Assembly: GCA_022820725.1 (NCBI GenBank)
Contig: JAJEFA010000011.1
Span: 158,367-222,366 of the forward strand
Direction: 5' to 3'
Origin: Candidatus Binatia bacterium
GTDB lineage: Bacteria; Desulfobacterota; Binatia; Bin18
Length of the DNA stretch: 64,000 bases
Part shown: positions 40,792 through 48,668 of the stretch, in pieces
How positions within the stretch are numbered: position 1 is the first letter of the stretch
How the letters are laid out: every line of letters begins with the position of its first letter
Made by a program: the position numbers and the translations under genes
Notes under the pieces: generated by a model
Databases searched by the model: none
Told to the model about the DNA's origin: nothing
The model's input: the letters and a program-made list of their open reading frames with translations, nothing else

Positions 40792-41177
40792 TTGTGGGTG
40801 CCTGGGCGCTCGCCTTCCATGGGCGGCCTCGTTATACCGGAGACCTGGACATCTTTGTTTCGTGTGACCCGGACAACGCAGCAAAGTTGACGGATGTACT
40901 CGACGAGTTCGGGTTCGGTGGTGTTGGCATCGAGCGTGAGGACTTTCTGCAAGAAGATATGGTGATTCAGCTCGGTACGGTGCCGAATCGGATCGATCTA
41001 CTCACCGGAATCAGCGGGGTGACGTTCGAGTAAGTGTGGGCCGGACGAGAGGTCGGACATCCCTCAGGGGTCGAAACCAATATCATAAGCCGGAAACATT
41101 TGATCAAAAACAAACGGGCGACAAACCGTGAAAAAGACCGTGGGGATGTCGAGCTATTAGAAAAGACCAAGCCCTGA
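40721..41177 (+). pseudogene. DUF6036-like nucleotidyltransferase, broken by a frameshift and a stop
   Basis: From ATG 40721 the frame reads MRQLSSDLREFIRL; skipping one A of the pair at 40762-40763 it continues LNTKNVKYVIVGAWALAFHG, RPRYTGDLDIFVS (the nucleotidyltransferase G-x-D-x-D active-site strand), REDFLQEDMVIQLG and NRIDLLTGISGVTFE. A TAA at 41031-41033 then interrupts it, but the same frame goes on with VWAGREVGHPSGVETNIISR, KHLIKNKRATNREKDRGDVE and ends at TGA 41175-41177, as expected for the family's C-terminus. One insertion and one nonsense change thus account for the whole gene. It is likely a recently inactivated MNT-type toxin or nucleotidyltransferase. Confidence 0.82.
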
Positions 41178-41192
41178 AGGGGTGCATCGCAG

Positions 41193-41897
41193 CTATTCAA
41201 ACTCTCGCGCCTCTTCATCGGCAGTCCGGGGCGCATGGCGCACGGCCCGCTTTCCGGCTCCCCAGACGATGGCCAGTGAGAGCACACTCCACAGCCCGGC
41301 CCAGATAAAAGCCGGCACTGCGGTCAGTTCCGCCAAAATGACCGCGTCTGTGCGTGCACCGACAAACAAGAAATCCGTCAGATCATACACGGCATACAGC
41401 GAACTCGTGACCGCCAGGATGTCCACGATATAGTGCGTCCCCGGAAAAGGCCGCCGCGAGAGCAGGGTAAAGATCAGAGCCGTTCCGCAGCCAAAAACCA
41501 GCCCAAAGCCATTACGCACAAAAACGAGCGTCACCAGCCCGAAGAAGACGGCCAGGAAAAAGAAGATCACCGGAGCCCATTCGTCCCGAGTTGAGAGCAG
41601 GAGCAGCAGGCCGCCAAAAAGCGCGCTGCCGATATAGCCGGCAGCGGCAATAAACAGCGGGTTGCCACCGACGTGCTGGACATAGCCCGACTGCCACGGT
41701 GTCACCACCATGGAGATCACCTGTCCACCGGTGAGGACTGTGGTGAACGCATGGCCCGCTTCGTGGATAAAGACCACGAAAATTTTAATCGGATAGAGAA
41801 ACGGCGTATGCCAGAAGAGGAGCGACACAAAACCGATGGTGAGGAAAACCAGCAGTTGGCGGAGGTTCAGTGGTTGGCGGTGTTGGCTGTCCGGCAT
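41193..41897 (-). CDS. M50-family (site-2-protease-like) membrane metallopeptidase
   Basis: 234 residues, mostly membrane-embedded with about six hydrophobic segments. The zinc motif is IKIFVVFIHEAGHAFTT (HEAGH). LTGGQVISMVVTPWQSGYVQ and PLFIAAAGYIGSALFGGLLL match the M50B branch, in which the substrate-binding loop follows the HExxH helix. A second metal-binding Asp is not obvious. The target protein is unknown. It is divergent from the luciferase-like gene at 42067, and the gap contains a perfect inverted repeat. The C-terminal tail is charged and cytosolic. Confidence 0.85.
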   Translation of the reverse strand: MPDSQHRQPLNLRQLLVFLTIGFVSLLFWHTPFLYPIKIFVVFIHEAGHAFTTVLTGGQVISMVVTPWQSGYVQHVGGNPLFIAAAGYIGSALFGGLLLLLSTRDEWAPVIFFFLAVFFGLVTLVFVRNGFGLVFGCGTALIFTLLSRRPFPGTHYIVDILAVTSSLYAVYDLTDFLFVGARTDAVILAELTAVPAFIWAGLWSVLSLAIVWGAGKRAVRHAPRTADEEAREFE

Positions 41898-41950
41898 CAG
41901 AATGTCGTTCCCCAGCGGTTCTCAGTGAGGGTCCCTCTGATATAGCCCGA

Positions 41951-41988
41951 GGAAAGGTCCGTCGCTAGGGATGGAGACGGACCTTTCC
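41951..41988. repeat. 13-base perfect inverted repeat in a divergent promoter region
   Basis: GGAAAGGTCCGTC (41951-41963) and GACGGACCTTTCC (41976-41988) with a 12-base loop, midway between the M50 peptidase and luciferase-like gene starts. Operator or leader hairpin are both possible. Confidence 0.7.
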
Positions 41989-42066
41989 CAGCTCTGTGAC
42001 GAGATCGACTTTGCGGTCTGACACGGATATATCAGGAAAATCTCGGGGACGGCAGAAAGGACCAGC

Positions 42067-42933
42067 ATGGACTACGGCATTATCTTGCCCCACTTCAGCG
42101 CCTTTGCGCATGAAAACCCGGCTGAGCGGATTTTGACCGCGGCCACAACCGCAGAAGCGCTGGGCTATCGGACGTTGTGGGTGGCCGACCACGTTGTCTT
42201 CCCGTCCAGGATTGAGGGGAGTTATGCCTTTAATCCGGAAGACCCTTTTCTTGATCCGCTCACCGTTCTGGCAGCCCTGGCGTATAAGACGACAACCGTC
42301 AAACTCGGCACCGCGGTCCTGATTCTGCCCTACCGGCATCCCTTAGCCGCGGCAAAGGCGCTTGCTACCATTGATGTCTTATCCGGCGGGCGGACGGTTG
42401 TCGGCGTGGGGGCGGGCTGGCTGGAGCAGGAATTCACCGCCCTGGGTATGTCGATCACAGAGCGGGGAGCCCGCACGAACGAGACCATGGACATCTTCAA
42501 GGCGGTCTGGACGCAGGAAACGCCGGTGTTTGCCGGCAAGCATTTTCAGTTCGCCGACATCAAATTCATTCCCAAGCCGGTTCAGCAGCCGCACCCGCCC
42601 ATTCTTGTCGGGGGGATGACCAAAGGTGCCCTGCGCCGCATAGCGCGGCGCGGCGATGGCTGGATTGCCATGGGCAAGGGGCCGGATGACATCCAAGAGC
42701 CTTTGGAGATGCTACGGGAATTGACTGCTCAGGCGGGTCGCAATCCGGACGATTTACAGATTTGCATGCTGCCGCTCGGAGCGCCGAGCGTAGATCAGTT
42801 GATCCAGGATATTCCGCGCTACGCAGACCTGGGGGTGGATCACGTCTATCTGTCGTTCCGGGCCTGGACGAATGAATTTGCGGAACTCATGCGCCTCATG
42901 GAACACTTTGCAACGAAAATGAAGCTGGCCTAG
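42067..42933 (+). CDS. LLM-class F420-dependent oxidoreductase
   Basis: 288 residues. TTAEALGYRTLWVADHVVFP, TTVKLGTAVLILPYRHPLAA, LSGGRTVVGVGAGWLEQEF, and QPHPPILVGGMTKGALRRIA are the standard F420-dependent short luciferase-like signature (TIGR03619 type). It resembles the enzyme at 27187 but is not adjacent to it. AGAAAGGA lies a little upstream of ATG 42067. The GST gene follows after 18 bases, with a small ORF and a PNPOx-like gene beyond, forming a likely four-gene operon on small-molecule redox or detoxification. Confidence 0.87.
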   Translation: MDYGIILPHFSAFAHENPAERILTAATTAEALGYRTLWVADHVVFPSRIEGSYAFNPEDPFLDPLTVLAALAYKTTTVKLGTAVLILPYRHPLAAAKALATIDVLSGGRTVVGVGAGWLEQEFTALGMSITERGARTNETMDIFKAVWTQETPVFAGKHFQFADIKFIPKPVQQPHPPILVGGMTKGALRRIARRGDGWIAMGKGPDDIQEPLEMLRELTAQAGRNPDDLQICMLPLGAPSVDQLIQDIPRYADLGVDHVYLSFRAWTNEFAELMRLMEHFATKMKLA

Positions 42934-42951
42934 TCCGCAGAAGGAGACCCG

Positions 42952-43638
42952 ATGAGTGACAAGAAGTGGCCGATTGAACACCCTGACCGCATTCAACTCT
43001 ATTCACTGGCCACCCCGAACGGCCAGAAGGCAGGTATCGTGCTGGAAGAATTAGGGCTGGCATATGAGGCCCACAAGGTGAATATCCTGGAGAACGAGCA
43101 GTTCAGCGAGGAATTCATCGCGGTGTGTCCCAACTCGAAAATCCCCGCCATGGTTGACCCTGACGGTCCGGGCGGGAAACCGCTGTCCATCTTCGAGTCC
43201 GGGGCCATGCTGTTGTACCTGGCGGAGAAGACGGGGAAGCTGCTGCCGGCTGATCCCCACCGGCGTAGCGAGTGCATCCAATGGTTGTTTTTTCAGATGG
43301 CCGGGGTCGGTCCCATGTTCGGGCAGTTCGGCCACTTCTACAAATTCGCCAAGGAGCGCATTCCGTATCCGACCGAGCGCTATACCAATGAAGCCCGGCG
43401 GCTCCTGGGTGTGCTGGAAAAACGTTTGGCCGGCCGGGACTATGTGATGGACGATGAATACACGATTGCCGACATCGCGACCTTTCCCTGGGTCGGCTGC
43501 CTCGACTGGGGCTATGGGGCGCGTGAAGATCTGAAGCTGGACGCGGATTTCCCCAACGTGGTTGCCTGGTATGCGCGCTGCACCGAGAAGCCGGCCTCGG
43601 TGCGCGGCGCCAAGGTATGCGGCTTTTCGGACGATTAA
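42952..43638 (+). CDS. Glutathione S-transferase (YfcG/Ure2-like)
   Basis: 228 residues. The thioredoxin-like N-domain (IQLYSLATPNGQKAGIVLEE, then CPNSKIPAMVDPDG with the cis-Pro and IFESGAMLLYLAEKTG with the Glu-Ser glutathione contacts) and the helical C-domain (DYVMDDEYTIADIATFPWVG) are complete. YfcG/Ure2-type GSTs use Asn/Thr near PNG for thiolate activation and act as disulfide-bond reductases or detoxifying transferases. AGAAGGAGA precedes ATG 42952. It is in the operon begun at 42067. Confidence 0.92.
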   Translation: MSDKKWPIEHPDRIQLYSLATPNGQKAGIVLEELGLAYEAHKVNILENEQFSEEFIAVCPNSKIPAMVDPDGPGGKPLSIFESGAMLLYLAEKTGKLLPADPHRRSECIQWLFFQMAGVGPMFGQFGHFYKFAKERIPYPTERYTNEARRLLGVLEKRLAGRDYVMDDEYTIADIATFPWVGCLDWGYGAREDLKLDADFPNVVAWYARCTEKPASVRGAKVCGFSDD

Positions 43639-43642
43639 CGCT

Positions 43643-43831
43643 ATGGAGACAGACAGCGGACCCGACCTGGTGGTCGATATTTTTATTGACGGGCGGCTGG
43701 TAAACCCGAGTGAGATACCGGCTGCGGTTGTGAGCGAGATTGAAACGTCGGCTTTAGCTTCGGCGTCTGGCAGGCTGACGGCCGAAGGCGTTGTGTACGA
43801 GTGGTCTACGCGGCCCTGCGTATACCCGTAG
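43643..43831 (+). CDS. Small protein of unknown function
   Basis: 62 residues (METDSGPDLVVDIFIDGRLV, then NPSEIPAAVVSEIETSALAS). It begins 5 bases after the GST stop, and the next gene begins 24 bases after its stop, so it fits the operon spacing exactly. No family, signal or membrane segment. No clear ribosome site, though coupling to the GST stop is possible. It may be real or a chance frame filling the gap. Confidence 0.4.
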   Translation: METDSGPDLVVDIFIDGRLVNPSEIPAAVVSEIETSALASASGRLTAEGVVYEWSTRPCVYP

Positions 43832-43854
43832 ATGCCCGGCGGTGAGGAAGAATC

Positions 43855-44286
43855 ATGCGAAAAAATCTGCGTCCCGAAGACCTGGGAGATTTCCTGGATC
43901 AACCCAAGTGCGCAACCTTGGCGACACATTTCAAAGATGGGACGATTCTGATGTCACCCGTCTGGCACGAATGGAAAGACGGCGGATTTACGGTAGTGGT
44001 CCCAAGCGATGATATTAAAGCCCGTCACATTCGGCGCGATGCCAAAGTGAGTATCAGTGTTGCCGAAGATAGCCCTCCCTACCGGGGGATTGAGGTGCGG
44101 GGAGAGGCAAGTATCGAGCGAGCGGACGCGTTTGAGACAACCCGTCGTATCGCCGGGCGATATCTGGGAGCTCAGCAGGGCTCGGCCTATGTTGAAAATT
44201 TCCGCGAGGCCGACCTCGTGCTGATCCGGGTCAAACCGGGGGTGCGGCGGGCCTGGGATTTTGCCGACGAGGCGGAGTTGGGCTGA
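43855..44286 (+). CDS. Pyridoxamine-5'-phosphate oxidase-like, F420/FMN-binding protein
   Basis: 143 residues, the split beta-barrel of the PNPOx/FDOR group. Seen: LDQPKCATLATHFKDGTILM, SPVWHEWKDGGFTVVV, DAKVSISVAEDSPPYRGIEV, and RGEASIERADAF. Members bind FMN, heme or F420; the segment with ATLATH..DG...SPVW is like F420-dependent FDOR-B enzymes. With F420-type luciferase-like genes nearby, F420 is the likely cofactor, but this is inference. GAGGAAGAATC precedes the ATG. Ends before a strong hairpin. Confidence 0.85.
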   Translation: MRKNLRPEDLGDFLDQPKCATLATHFKDGTILMSPVWHEWKDGGFTVVVPSDDIKARHIRRDAKVSISVAEDSPPYRGIEVRGEASIERADAFETTRRIAGRYLGAQQGSAYVENFREADLVLIRVKPGVRRAWDFADEAELG

Positions 44287-44296
44287 GACTCGTAAG

Positions 44297-44320
44297 TCGG
44301 AGGAGCGCAGCCTCCTCCGA
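44297..44320. terminator. Hairpin between convergent genes, probable bidirectional terminator
   Basis: TCGGAGGAG (44297-44305) pairs exactly with CTCCTCCGA (44312-44320), loop CGCAGC. It sits between the stops of the PNPOx-like gene and the luciferase-like gene on the other strand. A T-tract is missing, so it may not be classical. Confidence 0.5.
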
Positions 44321-44331
44321 TACCATAGGGT

Positions 44332-45768
44332 TTACTTTGCTGCGGGTGCACTGGCCGCCGGGTGACTGCTTGGAACGCTCCGGTCCGTGCCATTCCTGGC
44401 ATCCAATAAGGATTGTCTGTGCAGGGCTGCCGGGTGTGGCGTGCTGAGCCGTGATCCTTTGCCGTACAGCTTCTCGCGCAGCGTGCCTTCCCGATATTCC
44501 TTTTGCATGCGACCGCGTTTTTGCAGCACGGGCACCACTCCGTCAACAAATTCCTCAAAGGAACCCGGCGTGGTGGCATAGGCCAGGTTAAACCCGTCGA
44601 CCCCCGCGTCGATCCAGTCCTCGAACTGGTCGGCAATGCTCTCCGGCGTGCCGACCAGAACCGGGCCGGCGCCACCAATGCCGACATAGCGGGCGAGGTC
44701 ACGCAACGTCCATTTGCGATTTGGGTCACCCTCGGTAAAGCTGTGGACGAGGGTGCGAATGGCATTCGTCTCGATATACTCAAGTGGCTGGTCCGGCTCA
44801 AATTGCCCAAAGTCGATTCCACTCCAGCCGCTTAACAAGGCGAGCCCGCCATCGTAGCTGCACTGCTCAAAGTACTCTTCATAGCGCCGTTTGGCCGCGG
44901 CTTCGGTCTCACCGGTAATCACCTTCATATATGCAAAACACAGGATGTCCTCCGGGGTCCTGCCGTTCTTGCGGGCGATTTTGCGGATATCCTTAATATA
45001 CTGGCCATCGACCTCAGGCTTTGAGCCAATGACAAAAACAGCTTCCGCGTGCTGCGCCGCAAAGGCACGACCACGATCTGAGGCACCAGCCTGAAACAAG
45101 ACGGGCGTCCGTTGCGGGGAGGGTTCGGCCAAGTGGCAGCCCTCAACCTTATAGTATGTGCCTTCGTGTCTGACATCGTGGACTTTGGTTGGGTCGGCAT
45201 AAATCCCGCGCTTCACATCCTTGAGCACGGCATCATCTTCCCAACTCTTCTCCCACAGTTTGTAGCACACGTCACAGTACTCATCCGCGATGTCGTAGCG
45301 ATTATCATGCTCTGCTAAACCGCTCTGTCCATAGTTGCGGCCGGCGCTTTCGAGATATGACGTCACGATATTCCAGGCGATCCGGCCTTTGGTCAGATGG
45401 TCCAAGGTGGAGATGAGACGAGCAAACGTGAACGGGTGGTTTTGGATAATGGAACTCGTAAAACCAAAACCGATATGCTCGGTGGCATAAGCCATGGCCG
45501 GGATGAGCAGCATGGGGTCGTTGACCGGTATCTGGGCGGCTTCGGTCAGCGCGGCCTCCCGGTTGCCGCGAAACACATCGTACACACCGAGTACGTCGGC
45601 CAGGAAGATGGCATCGAATTTTCCCCGCTCGACGATCTTGGCGAATTCGACCCACTGATCGAGGTCGGTGTACTCGGTCATATGGTCATCGTCGCGAACC
45701 CACAGGCCGGGTGACTGATGGACCACACAGTTCATATGAAAGGCGTTGAAAAATATGCGTCTCTTCAT
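44332..45768 (-). CDS. LLM-class flavin-dependent monooxygenase, NtaA/SnaA/DszA-type
   Basis: 478 residues, the length of the NtaA/SnaA/DszA/DmoA group, FMNH2-dependent monooxygenases acting on aminopolycarboxylates, sulfones or sulfides. Seen: WVEFAKIVERGKFDAIFLAD, EHIGFGFTSSIIQNHPFTFA, LDHLTKGRIAWNIVTSYLES, AGRNYG, PQRTPVLFQAGASDRGRAFA, and VGTPESIADQFEDW. The reductase partner is not encoded nearby. AGGAGAGCATC precedes ATG 45768. The C-terminal ~45 residues are low-complexity. It is divergent from the CmcJ-like gene. Substrate unknown. Confidence 0.9.
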   Translation of the reverse strand: MKRRIFFNAFHMNCVVHQSPGLWVRDDDHMTEYTDLDQWVEFAKIVERGKFDAIFLADVLGVYDVFRGNREAALTEAAQIPVNDPMLLIPAMAYATEHIGFGFTSSIIQNHPFTFARLISTLDHLTKGRIAWNIVTSYLESAGRNYGQSGLAEHDNRYDIADEYCDVCYKLWEKSWEDDAVLKDVKRGIYADPTKVHDVRHEGTYYKVEGCHLAEPSPQRTPVLFQAGASDRGRAFAAQHAEAVFVIGSKPEVDGQYIKDIRKIARKNGRTPEDILCFAYMKVITGETEAAAKRRYEEYFEQCSYDGGLALLSGWSGIDFGQFEPDQPLEYIETNAIRTLVHSFTEGDPNRKWTLRDLARYVGIGGAGPVLVGTPESIADQFEDWIDAGVDGFNLAYATTPGSFEEFVDGVVPVLQKRGRMQKEYREGTLREKLYGKGSRLSTPHPAALHRQSLLDARNGTDRSVPSSHPAASAPAAK

Positions 45769-45992
45769 TGATGCTCTCCTCTCCCCTCCTCATATGCAAG
45801 CCGGTCCTGATATTCAAGTCGGAAAGCGGGGCGATGGATTTTCTGCCAGGCTCCCGAATGGCGGGATACAAAAGCAGAAGCGAGGGGGAAGTGTCAAGTA
45901 GAGGAATACGCCTTGCCATGTCGGGCGGGCGGGCGATATGATTCACAATCAAATCTGGGACGGCATCCGTTCACAGCTTGAAAGGGAAAAAT

Positions 45993-47003
45993 ATGACCAG
46001 AGTCACAGTACCGGCCACCGGCGACACGGACGGTTTGGGTCGGCTCAACTACCTCGACTCCTCTCTTCAGAGTTCGCTCTACCGCAACGGCAAAGTGCTC
46101 CTCCGACGCGATGCGGACGGCAGCGACAGCGACATGCAGGGAGTCATCTTTGATGAGCGGCAGATGCCGGTCCACAACGCCCGCCTGCTCAACGGGCAGA
46201 ACGGACACGCGCCGCGCAGCCTTGAGACAAACGGCTTTGAACTGCTGACTCGCCCCCTTGAGCGTCCAGACCTCGACTTTTTCGATCATCAGGAAGTCGT
46301 TCAGGACTACTACCGCCAATGCGCCCAGATCGTGAGCCAGACGACCGGGGCGGCCTCCGTGGCAGCCTTTGACCATAACGTCCGCTCAGCCGCTGGCAAG
46401 CAGAGCCAGCGACGTATTCGCGGTGGGCAGCAGGTACAGGGCCCGGCCTCTATCGCCCATGGGGACTATACCCTGCGGAGCGCTCCGGAGCGGCTACAAC
46501 AGCTTGCCCAACCGCCCGGCGGCAACGACACCCTGCGCTCGGTGCTTGGCCAGGGCCAGTCGCTCATCGAGCCTGAAAAGGCAACCCAAGCCCTCGCCCC
46601 CGGCGGACGCTTTGCCATCATTAATGTCTGGCGCAATATCGCTGCGGAGCCGATCGCGACCCATCCCCTCGCGTTATGTGACGCGCAGAGCGTCCATCCC
46701 GAAGACCTGGTGGTGTTCGAGATTCACTATCAGGACCGGGTGGGTGAGAATTATTTTTCCAAGTACGCCCCGCGCCACCAGTGGTACTCCTACCCGGCGA
46801 TGACCCGGGATGAGGCCCTGCTGATCAAGCAGTGGGACTCGGCCGGGCCGATCGCCCGTTCAGAGGGACACCGGGCCGATAGCGACGACACAAAAGCGCC
46901 GTGTACCTTCAGTTTTCACACTGCCTATCAGGACCCGGAAACTCCTCCCGACGCGCCCGAGCGGTGGAGCATTGAGGTCCGCTGTATCGCCCTGTACGCC
47001 TGA
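45993..47003 (+). CDS. CmcJ/NvfI-family oxygenase
   Basis: 336 residues. The C-terminal half has APGGRFAIINVWRNIAAEPI, THPLALCDAQSVHPEDLVVF, and RHQWYSYPAMTRDEALLIKQ with DSAG, closing RWSIEVRCIALYA. This pattern defines the CmcJ/NvfI group (cephamycin 7-alpha-methoxylation protein CmcJ; fungal endoperoxide-forming NvfI), cupin-like proteins linked to Fe(II)/2-oxoglutarate chemistry. It is mainly known from secondary metabolism, yet no biosynthetic genes are adjacent. AAAGGG is well placed for ATG 45993. Divergent from the monooxygenase at 44332; an MFS exporter is encoded downstream on the other strand. Confidence 0.83.
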   Translation: MTRVTVPATGDTDGLGRLNYLDSSLQSSLYRNGKVLLRRDADGSDSDMQGVIFDERQMPVHNARLLNGQNGHAPRSLETNGFELLTRPLERPDLDFFDHQEVVQDYYRQCAQIVSQTTGAASVAAFDHNVRSAAGKQSQRRIRGGQQVQGPASIAHGDYTLRSAPERLQQLAQPPGGNDTLRSVLGQGQSLIEPEKATQALAPGGRFAIINVWRNIAAEPIATHPLALCDAQSVHPEDLVVFEIHYQDRVGENYFSKYAPRHQWYSYPAMTRDEALLIKQWDSAGPIARSEGHRADSDDTKAPCTFSFHTAYQDPETPPDAPERWSIEVRCIALYA

Positions 47004-47011
47004 ATGAGAAC

Positions 47012-47039
47012 GGTAGGGGCAACCCCCTGTGGTTGCCCG
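47012..47039. repeat. Hairpin repeat (GTAGGGGCAACC family)
   Basis: GTAGGGGCAACCCCCTGTGG followed by TTGCCCG; stem 47017-47024 with 47031-47038. Almost identical to 27154-27180, and located between convergent genes, where it may end both transcripts. Confidence 0.75.
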
Positions 47040-47046
47040 GTGGGGC

Positions 47047-48264
47047 TCATGACGGCTGCCGAAAATATGCCCGCGCCCGGTCTTCGGCCTGAGTGTGAAT
47101 CAGCAGGGTCAGCAGCAGACTGCTGCCCAGGGTTGAGGCGACAAGCGCATAGGACAGAGCAGAGTAGCCGATGTGGGCCACCGCCAGTCCCCCGATAGCC
47201 GCCCCAATCGCATAGCTGGCATAGCCGCTACCGGATAAGACCCCGGTCAACGTTCCTCTCGCGGTTCCACCCACATCGACGCCGACGACAAAAAGGAGGG
47301 TTGCCAGCGGCATGGTAAGCACCATAAACGCGCTGGTGACCGCCACGCTCAGCCACAGGCCGTCGGCTAATACAAAAGCGGCCATACCAGGCAGGATCGC
47401 GATGAGTGCCGTGACCGCCGCTATGGACAGACGCCCTTGGCCTTTCCCGATTTTTCCGCCCAGAAAGAGACCGCAGGTTGTGCCAAGGGCGACAACGGAA
47501 ACCGGCAGGGCGAGCTCTGCGGTGCTGAGCTGATACGTCACTTGGAGAAAAGGCGGAAAGAAGGTCATAATGAGTCCGTAGGCGGTCCGGACGGTCAGGT
47601 TGGTGAACGCCAGCAGCCAGGTCACAGAAAAACGTCCGACCTGTCTGAGACGGCTGCCAAGAATGAGCAGCTTCCGCTTTGTGTTGCGCCCCGGCGTATA
47701 GAGAAACACCATCAGCGCGCATAACAACAAAGCGCCGCCGACGGAAAAGAACGCTGCTCGCCAGCCGGCATAGGCGGCAATGAGGGTGACGAACGGGACA
47801 CCGAGCACGCTGCTCAGACCCGGTTGAGTCGTTACCACGGCGACCCCCAGCGCCCGTTTTTCAGAGGGCAGGAGGTCGCCGAGCAAGGCAATACACGTGG
47901 GTGGGACCATGCCTCCGCCTACGCCGGCGAGGATGCGGAAGACCGCCGCGCTGGGCAGATTCGGCGCCAGGGCCGTACCGATTGAAGCCAGGCCGACCAG
48001 CAATGCGCCGATCAGTAAAATCGGTTTTCGGCCATAGGCGTCGGAGAACGGGCCGACGACAATGGCCGTTGCGGCCCAGGCGACGGCGGCCGAGGTGACG
48101 AGCTGGGCCACGGCCGGAACGGTGGTATGCCAGTCGTGCGACATGGCGATCAACAGCGGTCCCAACATGCTGAGCGCGGTCAGAACGGCAAAAACCGTAC
48201 AGCCGATTGTGATAAGGAATAGGGGCGTGTTGACGGGGCGGGTTGGTTCTGACGAAGCTGGCAT
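47047..48264 (-). CDS. MFS transporter
   Basis: 405 residues with 12 predicted membrane helices. The MFS loop 2-3 motif is GPFSDAYGRKPILLIGALLV, and TM5 carries the motif-C-like TTQPGLSSVLGVPFVTLIAA found in drug/H+ antiporters. The second half has VGVDVGGTARGTLTGVLSGS. It could export a small molecule or take up a metabolite. The start ATG 48264 has no clear ribosome site. It is divergent from a small antitoxin gene and convergent with the CmcJ-like gene. Substrate unknown. Confidence 0.88.
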   Translation of the reverse strand: MPASSEPTRPVNTPLFLITIGCTVFAVLTALSMLGPLLIAMSHDWHTTVPAVAQLVTSAAVAWAATAIVVGPFSDAYGRKPILLIGALLVGLASIGTALAPNLPSAAVFRILAGVGGGMVPPTCIALLGDLLPSEKRALGVAVVTTQPGLSSVLGVPFVTLIAAYAGWRAAFFSVGGALLLCALMVFLYTPGRNTKRKLLILGSRLRQVGRFSVTWLLAFTNLTVRTAYGLIMTFFPPFLQVTYQLSTAELALPVSVVALGTTCGLFLGGKIGKGQGRLSIAAVTALIAILPGMAAFVLADGLWLSVAVTSAFMVLTMPLATLLFVVGVDVGGTARGTLTGVLSGSGYASYAIGAAIGGLAVAHIGYSALSYALVASTLGSSLLLTLLIHTQAEDRARAYFRQPS

Positions 48265-48350
48265 GGATGCGTGTGACGAATCGCGCTATCAGTTTGCTGT
48301 GGACAGAGCAACAACGTCGAAAACTTACGAAACAATATCTCAGGTGATCT

Positions 48351-48632
48351 ATGCCAAAATATTATCTAGACGATGAAGAAAAGGAACTCATTGAGTCTAT
48401 TGAGAAGGGTGAGTGGCAATCGGTCAAAAAGGTCAAACAAGAGATCAAGAAGCATCAGACGTCTGCCGCGAATACTCTTCGAAAAGACAAGCGAGTGAAC
48501 ATCAGAATTTCTTCTCAGGACTTAGAGCAGCTCCAGGCCAGAGCGGTAGAAGAGGGTATTCCATACCAGACGCTCATGGCGAGTGTCCTCCATAAATTTA
48601 TTTCTGGACGTCTCGTGGAACGGCCTCGATAA
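48351..48632 (+). CDS. CopG-type antitoxin without adjacent toxin
   Basis: 93 residues. N-terminal acidic/helical part LDDEEKELIESIEKGEWQSV, then KVKQEIKKHQTSAANTLRKD, and a C-terminal ribbon-helix-helix-like part KRVNIRISSQDLEQLQARAV and EEGIPYQTLMASVLHKFISG. This is the CopG-antitoxin type usually paired with a BrnT-like toxin gene just upstream. Upstream is only an 86-base gap and a divergent MFS gene, and downstream is an SDR, so the toxin is absent. It may be an orphan that now regulates or protects. CAGG lies weakly upstream. Confidence 0.75.
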   Translation: MPKYYLDDEEKELIESIEKGEWQSVKKVKQEIKKHQTSAANTLRKDKRVNIRISSQDLEQLQARAVEEGIPYQTLMASVLHKFISGRLVERPR

Positions 48633-48668
48633 CCTGCCTGACACAGGCAGTCTGAGAAGAGAGTCGGC

